Source: Nocardia cyriacigeorgica (GTDB lineage: Bacteria; Actinomycetota; Actinomycetes; Mycobacteriales; Mycobacteriaceae). From it: a stretch of 64,000 bases of DNA. Made by a program: the position numbers and the translations under genes. Every line of letters starts with the position of its first letter. The first letter of the stretch is position 1. Below, piece by piece: positions 35,462 to 45,760 of the stretch. Location: NCBI RefSeq assembly GCF_010868145.1, contig NZ_JAAGUY010000015.1:62001-126000 (forward strand). Direction: 5' to 3'. The notes beneath the pieces were generated by a model. It ran no database searches, was not told the DNA's origin, and saw only the letters and a program-made list of their open reading frames with translations.

Positions 35462-37582
35462 ATGGTTTCGCCCGCCTCCGCATCCGCCCCGGCACCGCTC
35501 GGTGTCTGGCCGGGGAGCGCCTATCCGTTGGGCGCCACCTATGACGGGGCGGGAACGAACTTCTCGCTGTTCACCGAGGTCGCCGACGCGGTGCAGTTAT
35601 GCCTGGTCGACAAGCAGGGCGGCGAGACCCGGATCGGGTTGGACGAGGTCGACGGGCATGTCTGGCACGCGTACCTGCCGGGCGTCGGGCCAGGGCAGCG
35701 GTACGGGTTCCGGGTGCACGGACCCTACGATCCGGAGCGAGGGCTGCGCTGCGATCCGAGCAAGTTGCTGCTCGATCCATACGGCAAGGCGTTCGACGGC
35801 GTGTTCTCCGACCATCCGTCGCTGTACACCCCCGGCCAGGATTCGCTCGGCCACACCATGACCGGCGTGGTGATCAACCCGTTCTTCGACTGGGGTGCCG
35901 ACCGCCCGCCGAAACGGCCCTACCACGAAACGGTGATCTACGAGGCCCACGTCAAGGGCATGTCCATCACCCACCCGGATGTGCCAGAGGAGCTGCGCGG
36001 GACCTACGCGGGCCTGGCACATCCGGCGATCATCGAGCATCTGCGCGGGCTCGGGGTCACCGCGATCGAACTGATGCCGGTACACCAGTTCCTGCACGAC
36101 CGCATCCTGCTCGACCAGGGCTTGCGTAACTACTGGGGTTACAACAGCTTCGGGTATCTGGCACCGCATCACGAGTACGCGGCGGGCGGCCGGGCCGGCG
36201 CGGCGGTCACCGAATTCAAGGCAATGGTGCGGGCATTGCACGCCGAGGGCATCGAAGTGATCCTGGATGTGGTGTACAACCACACCGCGGAGGGGAACCA
36301 TTTCGGGCCGACCATCGGTTTCCGTGGCATCGACAATGCCGCCTATTACCGGCTGATGGACGACGAACCCGCGCATTATATGGACTACACCGGCACCGGG
36401 AACAGCCTCAATGTGCGCCATCCACACACTTTGCAGTTGATCATGGATTCGCTGCGCTACTGGGTGCTGGAGATGCACGTCGACGGGTTCCGCTTCGATC
36501 TGGCCGCAACGCTGGCCCGCGAACTGCACGATGTGGATCGGCTCTCGACGTTCTTCGATCTGGTGCAGCAGGATCCGGTGGTCAGCCAGGTCAAGCTCAT
36601 CGCCGAACCCTGGGATGTGGGTGAGGGCGGCTATCAGGTCGGCAACTTCCCGAGCCTGTGGACCGAATGGAACGGCAAATACCGCGATACCGTCCGCGAT
36701 TACTGGCGCGGTGAGCACGCGACGCTCGGCGAGTTCGCGTCCCGGTTCACCGGTTCCTCGGACCTGTACGAGGCGACCGGTCGCAGGCCGAGCGCATCGA
36801 TCAACTTCATCACCGCGCATGACGGGTTCACCCTGCGCGATCTGGTGTCCTACAACGGCAAACACAACGAGGCCAACGGCGAGGGCAACCGCGACGGGGA
36901 GAACCACAACCGGTCCTGGAATTGCGGCGTGGAGGGGCCCACCGACGATCCTGAGGTCCTCGCGTTGCGGGCCAGGCAGTCACGCAATCTGCTGGCCACG
37001 CTGATCCTGAGCCAGGGCACCCCGATGCTCGCCCACGGTGACGAGATGGGCCGCACCCAGCTCGGCAACAACAATGCCTACTGCCAGGATTCGGAACTGG
37101 CGTGGATGGATTGGTCGCTGGCACACAAGAATGCCGACCTACTCGACTTCACCCGGGCCGCGATCGCACTGCGCACCTCACATCCGGTGTTCCGTCGCCG
37201 CCGCTTCCTCGCCGGTGGCCCCATCCGTGAGTCCGGCCATCCCCGCGATATCGCCTGGCTCACGCCCACGGGTGCGGAGATGACAGACGCCGACTGGGAC
37301 AATGGTTTCGGCCGGTCGCTGGCGGTGTTCCTCGATGGTGACGGCATTCCGGAACCGGGCCCACGCGGCGAACGCATCACCGACGATTCGTTCCTGCTGT
37401 GCTTCAACGCCCACGACAGCGCCCTCGACTTCACCCTGCCCGCCCCCGATTTCGGCGCCGAATGGTCGGTCGCCCTTGATTGTTCGACCCCTGACGGACG
37501 CGCCGAGGCCGGCTATGCCGCGGCGAGCACCGTCACCCTCCCCGCCCGTTGTCTGCTCGTCCTCCGCCGCCGCACCGCCTGA
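35462..37582 (+). CDS. glgX: Glycogen debranching enzyme / isoamylase (TreX/GlgX)
   Basis: A 706-residue GH13 enzyme that hydrolyses alpha-1,6 branches in glycogen or maltodextrin. The N-terminal CBM48 domain starts [26 protein letters not shown]. Catalytic-barrel motifs are [19 protein letters not shown] (nucleophile near 345), LIAEPWDVG (acid near 382) and [10 protein letters not shown] (near 452). ATG at 35462 gives the full family N-terminus; TAGTGT 7 nt upstream suggests a leaderless transcript. It is followed 11 bp later by treY, the classical TreX-TreY order. Confidence 0.95.
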   Translation: MVSPASASAPAPLGVWPGSAYPLGATYDGAGTNFSLFTEVADAVQLCLVDKQGGETRIGLDEVDGHVWHAYLPGVGPGQRYGFRVHGPYDPERGLRCDPSKLLLDPYGKAFDGVFSDHPSLYTPGQDSLGHTMTGVVINPFFDWGADRPPKRPYHETVIYEAHVKGMSITHPDVPEELRGTYAGLAHPAIIEHLRGLGVTAIELMPVHQFLHDRILLDQGLRNYWGYNSFGYLAPHHEYAAGGRAGAAVTEFKAMVRALHAEGIEVILDVVYNHTAEGNHFGPTIGFRGIDNAAYYRLMDDEPAHYMDYTGTGNSLNVRHPHTLQLIMDSLRYWVLEMHVDGFRFDLAATLARELHDVDRLSTFFDLVQQDPVVSQVKLIAEPWDVGEGGYQVGNFPSLWTEWNGKYRDTVRDYWRGEHATLGEFASRFTGSSDLYEATGRRPSASINFITAHDGFTLRDLVSYNGKHNEANGEGNRDGENHNRSWNCGVEGPTDDPEVLALRARQSRNLLATLILSQGTPMLAHGDEMGRTQLGNNNAYCQDSELAWMDWSLAHKNADLLDFTRAAIALRTSHPVFRRRRFLAGGPIRESGHPRDIAWLTPTGAEMTDADWDNGFGRSLAVFLDGDGIPEPGPRGERITDDSFLLCFNAHDSALDFTLPAPDFGAEWSVALDCSTPDGRAEAGYAAASTVTLPARCLLVLRRRTA

Positions 37583-37593
37583 CCGATACGAAC

Positions 37594-40038
37594 ATGACCG
37601 AGAAGAACCTGACCGCCACGCATCTCACCGATCCGCAGTCCATGCGCCGCCCGGCACGGTCGACGCCGGTGCGCAGCACCTACCGGCTGCAACTGCGCCC
37701 CGACGCACTGACCTTCACCGACGCCGCCGCCATCGCGGAATACCTGCAACAGCTGGGTGTCTCGCACCTGTACCTGTCGCCGGTGATGACCGCCGCGCAC
37801 GGGTCGACCCACGGCTACGACGTCACCGACCCGACCACGGTGTCGGCGGCGCTCGGCGGTCCCGGCGGCCTCAAAGCCCTCGCGGACGAGGTGCGAAGCC
37901 GCGGTATGGGGCTGATCATCGATCTGGTCCCCAACCATGTGGGCGTGGGCGATCCGCGGCAGAACGCCTGGTGGTGGGACGTGTTGCGGCACGGCCCGGA
38001 TTCACAGTTCGCGCATTACTTCGATATCGACTGGAGCCCGGCCAATGGTGCGGGCGGGCGGCTGGCGCTGCCGGTCCTGCAGAACGAGAACGATCCGGCG
38101 GCGTTGACCGTCGACAGGTCCGGTCCGGAACCGATGCTCGCGCTGCACGATCTGCGCTTCCCCATCGCCCCCGACACCGACGGCGACAATGCGCTGCGCA
38201 TCCATGACAAACAGCACTATCGGCTGGTGAGCTGGAAATCCGGGCTGTGCAGCTATCGCCGGTTCTTCGCGGTGAGCGGGTTGGCGGCATTGCGGCAGGA
38301 GGACCGGGAGGTCTTCGAAGCCACCCACCGCGAGCTGGCGGCGTGGTGTGAGCACGAACTGATCGACGGTGTGCGGGTCGACCACCCCGACGGCCTGTCC
38401 TATCCCGCGGCCTACCTGTCGCGGCTGCGTAGCCTCATCGGACCGCACCGACTGCTGCTGGTGGAGAAGATCCTGGCCAATCGGGAACCGCTGGACGCGA
38501 CACTGCCCATCGACGGCACCACCGGCTACGACGCCCTCGCCGATATCGGCGGCGTGCTGATCGACCCGGACGGTGAGCAGACGCTGACCGAGCTGTCCCA
38601 GCATTTCGCCGGACACGGCAGCGACCGCGCCTGGATCGGCGAGAAGCAGCACCGCATCAAACGCGCTGTCGCCGAGAGCATCCTGGCACCCGAGATCCGG
38701 CGGCTCGTGGCGGCGGTCAAACGCGACGCGGGCGTGAACGGTTTCGACGCCTCCGGGATCAGCGATATGGCACTGACCAACGCGACCATCGAGGTGCTGG
38801 CGTTCCTGCCGGTGTACCGGGTGGACTACACCCCGCTGGCCGGGATGGCCGGCGCTGTCGTCGCCGACGTGGAGAAGCGCAACAGCGAACTCACCGCACC
38901 GCTGTCGGTGCTGGTGGCGGCGTTGGCCGCCGGCGGTGAGGCGGCGGTGCGGTTCAGTCAGGTAGGTGGCGCGATCACGGCCAAGGCCGTCGAGGACACC
39001 ATGTTCTATCGGGCGGCACGGCTGGTGTCGCTCCAGGAGGTAGGCGGCAACCCGGGCCGGTTCGGGCATTCGCTCAACGAGTTCCATCTCGCCAATAGCG
39101 AACGCGCACAACGCTGGCCTGCCACCCTGACCGCGCTGTCCACCCACGACACCAAACGCGGTGAGGACGTGCGAGCCCGCATCGGAGTGCTGTCGCAGAT
39201 GTCGACGCGGTGGGCGCGGTCGGTGGCGACCTGGCAGAAAATCACGCCCGGCCCGGACGGCGCGACAACGCTGTTCCTGCTCCAGAACATGTTCGGGGTG
39301 TGGCCGGCCGACGGACGTCCCGCCGCGTCGGTACCGGGACTGCGGGATCGACTGCATCGGTTCGCGGAGAAGGCGATACGCGAAGCCGGCGAGCACACCT
39401 CATGGGAGGAACCCGATCCCGAGTTCGAGACCGCGGTGCACACCTGGCTGGACGCGGTGATCGACGGCCCCGTCGGCTCCGGTCTCGGCGACCTGGTGCA
39501 CGAACTTGCCCCACACGCGTGGACCGACGCGCTCTCGCAGAAACTGCTGCAGCTGTGCGGGCCAGGCATCCCGGATATCTATCAGGGCTGCGAGCTGTGG
39601 GAGGACTCGCTGGTCGACCCGGACAATCGGCGGCCGGTGGACTTCGCGACCCGGGTGGGCATGCTGCAATCGCTCACCGGCACACCTGGTTTGGACACCA
39701 CCGGCGCCGCGAAGATGTGGATCGTCGCCTACGCGCTGTGGTTGCGCCGGGAACGACCCGACTGCTTCGTCGGCGGCACCTATCTGCCATTGTTCGCGAC
39801 CGGCGAGCAGGCGGGCAAGCTGGTGTCCTATGCCAGGGGGCGCACCGGTGAGGCGCCGGAGATCATCGTGGCGACGACCCGGCACAGCGTTTCCCTGGCC
39901 GAGACCGGATGGGCGGACACGGTCCTGGATCTGCCGCCCGGCACCTGGACCGACCGGCTCACCGGCCACACCTTCCAGGGCCGGGCCCGGCTGGAGAAGC
40001 TGTTCGCCCGGCTGCCGGTGGCGCTGCTGGTGCGCTGA
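37594..40038 (+). CDS. treY: Malto-oligosyltrehalose synthase
   Basis: An 814-residue GH13 enzyme that converts the reducing-end alpha-1,4 linkage of maltooligosaccharides to a trehalose-type linkage. STYRLQLRPDALTF opens the domain; LGVSHLYLSPVMTAAHGSTHGYDV, VPNHVGVGD, DGVRVDHPDGL (nucleophile near 261), LLVEKIL (acid) and STHDTKRGEDVRAR are diagnostic of TreY. The start is the ATG 11 bp after glgX; a second in-frame ATG about 15 codons later, before RRPARSTPV, is possible. It works with TreZ, whose gene lies 22 kb away. Confidence 0.95.
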   Translation: MTEKNLTATHLTDPQSMRRPARSTPVRSTYRLQLRPDALTFTDAAAIAEYLQQLGVSHLYLSPVMTAAHGSTHGYDVTDPTTVSAALGGPGGLKALADEVRSRGMGLIIDLVPNHVGVGDPRQNAWWWDVLRHGPDSQFAHYFDIDWSPANGAGGRLALPVLQNENDPAALTVDRSGPEPMLALHDLRFPIAPDTDGDNALRIHDKQHYRLVSWKSGLCSYRRFFAVSGLAALRQEDREVFEATHRELAAWCEHELIDGVRVDHPDGLSYPAAYLSRLRSLIGPHRLLLVEKILANREPLDATLPIDGTTGYDALADIGGVLIDPDGEQTLTELSQHFAGHGSDRAWIGEKQHRIKRAVAESILAPEIRRLVAAVKRDAGVNGFDASGISDMALTNATIEVLAFLPVYRVDYTPLAGMAGAVVADVEKRNSELTAPLSVLVAALAAGGEAAVRFSQVGGAITAKAVEDTMFYRAARLVSLQEVGGNPGRFGHSLNEFHLANSERAQRWPATLTALSTHDTKRGEDVRARIGVLSQMSTRWARSVATWQKITPGPDGATTLFLLQNMFGVWPADGRPAASVPGLRDRLHRFAEKAIREAGEHTSWEEPDPEFETAVHTWLDAVIDGPVGSGLGDLVHELAPHAWTDALSQKLLQLCGPGIPDIYQGCELWEDSLVDPDNRRPVDFATRVGMLQSLTGTPGLDTTGAAKMWIVAYALWLRRERPDCFVGGTYLPLFATGEQAGKLVSYARGRTGEAPEIIVATTRHSVSLAETGWADTVLDLPPGTWTDRLTGHTFQGRARLEKLFARLPVALLVR

Positions 40039-40070
40039 GCGCGCCTGGTGGAAGTTCGTTCGCGTTCTCG

Positions 40071-40826
40071 CTACGTCCCGCTACGCCCGAGATATCGTCC
40101 CGGCGAGATACCCACTGTTCGCCGGAATGCCGCGAGGAAGGCGCTGCTGGTCCCGTATCCGACGGCGTGGGCGGCCCTGGACACGGGCAGGCCCTCGGCG
40201 AGCAGCACCAGCCCGGCCTGCAACCGCACGTGAGTGCGCCACCGTTCGAAACTCATGCCGGTGTCCTGCACGAAAAGCCGGCTCAGGGTACGCCTGCTCA
40301 CCCCCGCAGCCCGCGCATGCGACTCCATGGACCGCGAGTCGGCTGGATCAGCCAGTAGCTCGTCGGCGACCGCACGCACTCGTTCGTCCACGGGCCGCGG
40401 TACGACGATAGGGGTCGCGGGCAGTGGCCGCAGCAGGTCGAGGACCACGGCCTCGGCACGGAGGCGCATATCATCGGCCAGGTCCCGCTTGGCCAGGTGG
40501 ACGATCAGATGTGCGAGCAGACCGTCGACCGCCACCGCTGTGGGCTCGGTCCATGCCACGTGGCAGCGGTCCGGTTCGAAGTAGAGGCTGTGCAGTACCG
40601 CATCGCGGGTCGCGCCGGTGCGATGTACGACGCCCGCCGGTAGCCAGAGTGCGCGAGTGGGTGGCAGCACCCAATACGCGTCGTCGACAGCGACACCGAG
40701 CACCCCACTGCGGGTCCAGGCCAGTTGGTGCTGTGGGTGGTAGTGCGACCGGATCCACTGTCCCGCGGGCAGCGGAAACTTTCCGACGACGATCGTCCCC
40801 ACGCCGGTCGGCGCGGCTTCCATCAC
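40071..40826 (-). CDS. AraC-family transcriptional regulator with N-terminal cupin domain
   Basis: About 251 residues. The N-terminal cupin/AraC ligand domain has SHYHPQHQLAWTRSGVLGV and WLPAGVVHRTGATR. The C-terminal double helix-turn-helix reads SHARAAGVSRRTLSRLF and PVSRAAHAVGYGTSSAFLAAF with RTVGISPGRYL. The start is uncertain: GTG at 40826, ATG at 40823 or GTG at 40838 all lie near a GGGAGG run. It is divergent from the MFS pump at 40922, its likely target. Confidence 0.85.
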   Translation of the reverse strand: MMEAAPTGVGTIVVGKFPLPAGQWIRSHYHPQHQLAWTRSGVLGVAVDDAYWVLPPTRALWLPAGVVHRTGATRDAVLHSLYFEPDRCHVAWTEPTAVAVDGLLAHLIVHLAKRDLADDMRLRAEAVVLDLLRPLPATPIVVPRPVDERVRAVADELLADPADSRSMESHARAAGVSRRTLSRLFVQDTGMSFERWRTHVRLQAGLVLLAEGLPVSRAAHAVGYGTSSAFLAAFRRTVGISPGRYLGRSGT

Positions 40827-40921
40827 GGGTTCAGACACCCTCCCAGGGTATGTCCTCAACGCGATATCAGACGGCCTGGTGGCGTATCGCCGCCACGGCG
40901 AGCTCCTGACACGGTGGTTTC

Positions 40922-42358
40922 ATGACAATGATTTCCACTACGGACCAGGGCGTGGCCCCGGGCGGGCGCCGCCGAATGGCGCTGATCGTGCTGTGCTTCG
41001 TGCAGTTCATGCTGGTGCTTGACGACAATGTGGTCAGTGTGGCGTTGCCGACCATCCGCGACGAGCTCGGATTCAGCCATGCCGGCCTGCCCTGGGTGGT
41101 CAATGCCTACTTCCTCGCCTTCGGCGGACTGTTGTTGTTGTCCGGTCGAATCGCCGATCTGATCGGCCGCCGCCGCGTATTCCTCTGCGGTGTCGCGCTC
41201 TTCGGAGCCGCGAGTGCGCTCTGCGGGTTCGCGCAGGAACCCTGGCAGCTGGTGGCGGGCCGCTTCATTCAGGGGGCCGGTGCGGCGATGGCGAGCCCGG
41301 CCGCGCTCGCCCTGCTCACGCTGCTGTTCCCGGGAGCCGGGGAGCGCGCGAAGGCCATCGGGATCTGGGGCGGAGTCGCGGCGCTCGGCGGCGCCCTCGG
41401 CTTGGTGATCTCCGGTGTGCTGACCGGGCTGACCTCCTGGCGCTGGGTTTTCCTGATCAATCTGCCGGTAGCGCTCATGGCCCTCGTGCTCGTCCCCCGT
41501 CTCGTCGCGGAGAGCCGGGCCGAATCCCGCCGCCGGATCGACGTTCCCGGGGCCGTATTGATCACCGGCGCACTGATGCTTCTTGTACACGGCCTGTTGC
41601 AGGCGTCCGAAACCGGTTGGGGTCATGCGGCTTCCACGATCCCACTGGTGCTCGCCGCCGTGCTGGCCGTGGCATTCGCGGCCGTCGAGACACGGACCGA
41701 CGAGCCACTGGTGCCGCTGTCCTTCCTGACCGTCCGGACGCGCGCGGTGGCCAACGGCGTGATCCTGTTGTTCTCCGCCGCCTTCTATGCCATGGCATTT
41801 CTGCTGATGCTGCACATCCAGACCGTGCTCGGATATGAGCCGCTCACCGCCGGCCTGGCCTACCTCCCCTTCGGCGCGGCGATTCTGACCGGGATGTGGC
41901 TGTCCTCGCGGGCGGTGCAGCGGCTCGGTACTCGCCCAGCGCTGGTTGTGGCGCTGCTGATCAGCGCGGCGGGACTGTTGCTGCTGTCCAGCGTCGGTTC
42001 GTCCGACAGCTACGTCTACGGGGTGCTGCCCGGGCTGCTCGTCACGGCGCTCGGGTGCGGCCTGACCCTGCCCGCGCTCACGGTCGTCGCACTCAGCGGC
42101 ACCACCGAGGAGGATGCCGGACTCGGCTCCGCCGTGCTCGGCTCGGTCCAGCAACTCGGCGGAGCGGTCGGGATCGCGGTCCTGGTGACCCTCGCCGCGC
42201 ACCGCGGCGACACCTCGGACGGTTCACTCGACCAGCGACAGGCCGCGACGGAAGGGTTCTCCTACGCACTCACCGTCGCCGGTGCCCTCGTCGCCGTCGG
42301 AGCGGTGCTCGCGGCAATACTGCTGCGAGACCGGCCCGGCGCCAGGGCCACCGCCTGA
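40922..42358 (+). CDS. DHA2-family drug efflux transporter
   Basis: A 478-residue major-facilitator antiporter with about 14 helices: MLVLDDNVVSVALPTIR in helix 1, SGRIADLIGRRRVFL (motif A), FIQGAGAAMASPAALALL and WGGVAALGGALGLVISG. It resembles actinomycete antibiotic exporters. ATG at 40922. The divergent AraC regulator, 95 bp away, probably controls it. Substrates unknown. Confidence 0.92.
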   Translation: MTMISTTDQGVAPGGRRRMALIVLCFVQFMLVLDDNVVSVALPTIRDELGFSHAGLPWVVNAYFLAFGGLLLLSGRIADLIGRRRVFLCGVALFGAASALCGFAQEPWQLVAGRFIQGAGAAMASPAALALLTLLFPGAGERAKAIGIWGGVAALGGALGLVISGVLTGLTSWRWVFLINLPVALMALVLVPRLVAESRAESRRRIDVPGAVLITGALMLLVHGLLQASETGWGHAASTIPLVLAAVLAVAFAAVETRTDEPLVPLSFLTVRTRAVANGVILLFSAAFYAMAFLLMLHIQTVLGYEPLTAGLAYLPFGAAILTGMWLSSRAVQRLGTRPALVVALLISAAGLLLLSSVGSSDSYVYGVLPGLLVTALGCGLTLPALTVVALSGTTEEDAGLGSAVLGSVQQLGGAVGIAVLVTLAAHRGDTSDGSLDQRQAATEGFSYALTVAGALVAVGAVLAAILLRDRPGARATA

Positions 42359-42381
42359 TCCGGTGCGCCGGGCCCACCCGA

Positions 42382-43521
42382 TCACCGCCCCAGTTCGGCG
42401 CTCACCGGGACGGTCTTCTCGATGAGATCCTCCGGGAACATCCCGCCGAAGTCCTCGCGCCAGCGACGGATATTCACCGGGCCGTAGTCGCCGTCCTGGG
42501 TGCAGGAGGCCAGGCGGATGCCGATATCGTCGGCGATGCCTAGCTTGCGCCAGGAATCCAAGTGGAACCGCGGGCTGCGCGGATTGCGCAGCGTGCGCAG
42601 CAGATTCAGGATGCGGTAGCCGATGCCGAGCGAATCGTGCCTGCGCATATGGTCGGCGCCGACGCAACGTTCGGACAGGCTCTCCAACCGGTCGCGGTCG
42701 AAGACCAGCCCCACCGATTCGGCTTCTGCCACCATCCAGCGGAGCGTGATGTCCGACAGCCCGCATTCGGCGTAACCGCCGCCGATATCGCTGTGCACAC
42801 CCTCGAACCACACCTGCTTGACTCGCTGGAAACCTCTGCGGTACTTCACGTTCGGCTCCACCGGGACTTCCCACAGGCAGGGTTCGAAATTGCGGCGGCG
42901 TTCGTCGATGGCCAATGCCTGCCGGGCGCAGTGCACGTTGGTACCCAGCCGGACGTCGTGGAACTTGTGCCGCAGCGAGGTCAATCCGGGCACACCCAGC
43001 GCGCCGACGGTGTCGAAGACGCCGAGGAAATCGATCTTCGCCGGGTCCGGATGGCAGTTCTCGCGGCGGAAGTCCTCCCACTGCGGCGGCATGACACCGT
43101 CGGGCGGCACCGGCTGCTTGTGGATGGCGAGCGCCTGCGGATACTTGCCGTCGATCATCGCTTCCGGCGTCATGATGCCGATCCGCCCGATCAACCCGGC
43201 CAGGCTACGGGCGGTGTAGGCGCCGCGGCTGAAACCGAAGATGAAGATCTGGTCGCCCGGCTCCCAGTTCAACGCCAGATGCCAGTACGCGGCCGATAGG
43301 TTCGCCTCCAGACCCAGCCCGAACGCACCGCCCATCAACCGGTCGGCGAAGAAGCCCTGCGTACCGGGCCCGGGGACGTAGGTGACCCACTGATGGACGG
43401 GCTTGCCCTCCGCATCCGGTGTCTCGAACCGAATGGTCTGCGCGATCTTGATGATGTTGGATACCGTCGTGCTCGACTCGGCCTTCCAGGTGCCGTCACA
43501 GCACACCACAAGTCGTTTCAT
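42382..43521 (-). CDS. DUF2235-family alpha/beta hydrolase
   Basis: A 379-residue protein of the T6SS-phospholipase-like DUF2235 family. RLVVCCDGTWKAE opens the domain; the nucleophile serine is in FGFSRGAYTARSLAG; FLGVFDTVGALG and EGVHSDIGGGYAE supply the acid and histidine regions. It has no signal peptide or membrane helix. In proteobacteria, relatives are secreted phospholipases; in actinobacteria the role is unknown and no secretion partner is nearby. ATG at 43521. Two copies of ACCCGAATA lie upstream (43569 and 43606). Confidence 0.86.
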   Translation of the reverse strand: MKRLVVCCDGTWKAESSTTVSNIIKIAQTIRFETPDAEGKPVHQWVTYVPGPGTQGFFADRLMGGAFGLGLEANLSAAYWHLALNWEPGDQIFIFGFSRGAYTARSLAGLIGRIGIMTPEAMIDGKYPQALAIHKQPVPPDGVMPPQWEDFRRENCHPDPAKIDFLGVFDTVGALGVPGLTSLRHKFHDVRLGTNVHCARQALAIDERRRNFEPCLWEVPVEPNVKYRRGFQRVKQVWFEGVHSDIGGGYAECGLSDITLRWMVAEAESVGLVFDRDRLESLSERCVGADHMRRHDSLGIGYRILNLLRTLRNPRSPRFHLDSWRKLGIADDIGIRLASCTQDGDYGPVNIRRWREDFGGMFPEDLIEKTVPVSAELGR

Positions 43522-43638
43522 AACCCGATCCTCCCGCCGCGGCCACCTCGAGTCCCGCGTACTCGACTACCCGAATATTCGTTCCCGCCCCCTGGGCTGT
43601 TAATCACCCGAATACCTGGGCCGGCCCGACCACCCGGG

Positions 43639-43676
43639 TTGACCTTGACCCTGCGTCAGGGTTGCAGGCTTATCGC
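43639..43676 (+). promoter_or_regulatory. MerR-type promoter/operator
   Basis: ACCCTG-CGT-CAGGGT (43648-43662) is a 15-bp dyad downstream of two overlapping TTGACC boxes (43639 and 43645). The long spacing to a -10-like GCTTAT is typical of MerR-activated promoters. The ATG of the hydrolase follows within a few bases. The MerR gene is two genes downstream, at 44627. Confidence 0.65.
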
Positions 43677-44591
43677 ATGGCGAACAACAGCACTTCCCCA
43701 GCTCGGTTCACTCCCCCGGTCGGAGGGTTCCAGGACATCGACGGCCGCCGTATTTTCGTACATCGGTCGGGCACCGGCGCACCGGCCGTCGTGTTCCTGC
43801 CGGGAGCGAGTGCGGTCGGCCTGGACTATTTCGGTGTCCAGCAGCAGGTTTCGCAGTTCACAACCGCCGTGGTGTACGACCGCGGCGGCACCGGGTACAG
43901 CGATCCCCTCCCACTGCCGCGCACCGCCACCGCGGTCGCCACGGAGCTGCGCGAGCTGCTGCGCGCCCAGAACATCGCCGGCCCCTATGTTCTCGCGGCG
44001 CACTCTCTCGGCGGGTTGTACGCGCACAGGTTCGCGCAGCTGTACCCGCAGCACGTGGCCGGACTGGTCTGGATCGATGCTCTGCACCGCGACTGGGACG
44101 AGTACATGCCCGCCGAGGCGAGTCTGGCCGCCGCCGAGCAGTCCGCACCCGACCTGGAACAGCTCGAACAGATGCGTCCCGCGCTGCGGGCGATGTACGC
44201 GGAACTGCGCGCGGACTACCCCGAGCACATGCACCAATCGCTGATCGAGGCCAAGGTCAGTGATGAATGGACCCGCGTCGGTATTGCCGAGCGGCGCGGA
44301 CTGGCCGCCCTCGCTGCCGAGCTGCGGGCCGGGCCGGACATTCCCGACGTCCCGGTGATCGCTCTCAGCGTGGTGGGGGTCGATCCCGCCCAGCAGGGGC
44401 TGATCCCGGAGCACACACTGCAACAGATACATGACGGCAGGACGAGGATGGACGCGGCCGTGGTGGGTGCCTTCTCGCAAGGCGAGCAGCGCATCCTTGC
44501 CGACACCCTGCACCACCGGATCTGCTTCGATCGCCCCGATGCCGTGGTCCAGGCGATCCGCGACGTCGTCGGCCAGGTCGCTCGTCCCTAG
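43677..44591 (+). CDS. Alpha/beta hydrolase
   Basis: A 304-residue soluble alpha/beta-fold hydrolase. AVVFLPGASAVGLDYF carries the oxyanion-hole region, YDRGGTGYSD follows, and the nucleophile elbow is AAHSLGGLYAHRF. The WIDALHRDWDEY segment and a distal histidine complete a plausible triad; the lid is helical and Glu-rich. ATG at 43677 directly follows a MerR-type promoter. A MerR regulator gene lies 35 bp after the stop, probably in the same transcript. Substrate unknown. Confidence 0.85.
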   Translation: MANNSTSPARFTPPVGGFQDIDGRRIFVHRSGTGAPAVVFLPGASAVGLDYFGVQQQVSQFTTAVVYDRGGTGYSDPLPLPRTATAVATELRELLRAQNIAGPYVLAAHSLGGLYAHRFAQLYPQHVAGLVWIDALHRDWDEYMPAEASLAAAEQSAPDLEQLEQMRPALRAMYAELRADYPEHMHQSLIEAKVSDEWTRVGIAERRGLAALAAELRAGPDIPDVPVIALSVVGVDPAQQGLIPEHTLQQIHDGRTRMDAAVVGAFSQGEQRILADTLHHRICFDRPDAVVQAIRDVVGQVARP

Positions 44592-44626
44592 ACTCGAACA
44601 CCCGCTACGAACACCCGAGGAGGACG

Positions 44627-45367
44627 GTGCTCACGATCGGCCAGCTCGCCGCGACCGCGGGCGTGACAGTGCGCGCCGTTCGCCACTACCACCACGTCGG
44701 CCTGTTGCCCGAGCCCGAACGTGACGCCTCCGGCTACCGCCGCTACAGCGCGCAAGCGGCGGTGGATCTCATCCGGATCAGGACCCTCGCCGACGCCGGC
44801 GTGCCGCTGGCGCGGATCGACGCGCTGCTGCACGCCCAGCCGAACGAGTTCGCTGCCGCCATCACCGATATCGACGCCGAGTTGCAGCGCAAGATCGACC
44901 AGCTCACCGATAACCGCCGCCGGATCGCCGCATTGGCCGTCGGCGAAAGTCTCGTCCTTCCTGTCGAGGTGGTCGCCATCCTGGACCGGATGCGCGGTCT
45001 CGGGGTCAGCGAGCGCAGGGTGCGACTCGAACGCGACTCCTGGATCCTGATGCAGGCTGTGGAACCGCGCGCCATGCCCCAGCGCATCCAGGACAAGAAC
45101 TCCGCCCTCGACGACCCCGAGACAACGCGCCTGTACCTCACCTGCGACCAATCGGTCGACTGGGACCCACACGATCCACGCCTGGACCAGCTCATCGACG
45201 ACCTGGACGCCTGGAAGATCCGACACGAAAAGGACACCGGCCGGACCGGGCACGTGAAGCTGGTTTTCTCTCGGATCTCCGAGGAACCATCACCGGCATG
45301 GCAACGCATTGTCGATGCGCTCACCCACCGTGCCGAACGCCGCCGAGGCGCGGGGCAGGAGAGCTGA
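44627..45367 (+). CDS. MerR-family transcriptional regulator
   Basis: A 246-residue MerR protein: LTIGQLAATAGVTVRAVRHY, then HHVGLLPEPERDASGYRRYS and DLIRIRTLADAGVPLARI form the helix-turn-helix and wing. A dimerisation coiled coil (ELQRKIDQLTDNRRRIAAL) is followed by a helical C-terminal effector domain of TipAS or unknown type. It has no conserved metal-binding cysteines, so a small organic ligand is more likely. GTG start with AGGAGG just upstream. It probably activates the promoter at 43639 and thus itself. Confidence 0.88.
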   Translation: MLTIGQLAATAGVTVRAVRHYHHVGLLPEPERDASGYRRYSAQAAVDLIRIRTLADAGVPLARIDALLHAQPNEFAAAITDIDAELQRKIDQLTDNRRRIAALAVGESLVLPVEVVAILDRMRGLGVSERRVRLERDSWILMQAVEPRAMPQRIQDKNSALDDPETTRLYLTCDQSVDWDPHDPRLDQLIDDLDAWKIRHEKDTGRTGHVKLVFSRISEEPSPAWQRIVDALTHRAERRRGAGQES

Positions 45368-45760
45368 CGCAGACTCCGGGTATCGCCGACACCGCCGTCG
45401 CCTGCTGCATCTTCTCGCCGTGCCGGTCGGTGCCGGTCACGAATGACACGCAACGAGCGGTCGCAAACGGTGACAGCGCGCGGATGTCGGCACAGCGTTC
45501 AGGCAAGTGGTTCGTCGCGAACCGGCAGGTCGGCTAATCCATATATTCGACGCCCGAGTGCCCGGTTCAGCCTTCACGCAGCGGCAACCGCGACAGGCCG
45601 CTCGAAATGCGGACCATGCGTACCTTTTCCGCGGGCGATCTCGGCGCGCGGTAGCCCTGGGCACAGGTCAGAGAATCTAGCAACGCTAGACAGCGTTGGC
45701 GTTCCAGTGTTACCGTTGCTCCAGTTTCTAGCGTTGCTAGAATTTGGAAGGGAAGCCACA
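45368..45760. other. 393-bp spacer without a recognisable gene
   Basis: I find no convincing coding sequence on either strand between the MerR gene and the DUF1772-type gene. The right part holds two CTAGC-N3-GCTAG palindromes. A TetR gene would be expected here to match them, but none is visible. Confidence 0.5.
45676..45742. promoter_or_regulatory. Two CTAGC-N3-GCTAG palindromes before the DUF1772-type gene
   Basis: TCTAGC-AAC-GCTAGA (45676-45690, imperfect outside the 5-3-5 core) and TTCTAGC-GTT-GCTAGAA (45726-45742, perfect 7-3-7 arms). Their centres are about 51 bp apart, and the second ends 18 bp before the start codon. The form is that of a TetR-family operator. Confidence 0.7.
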
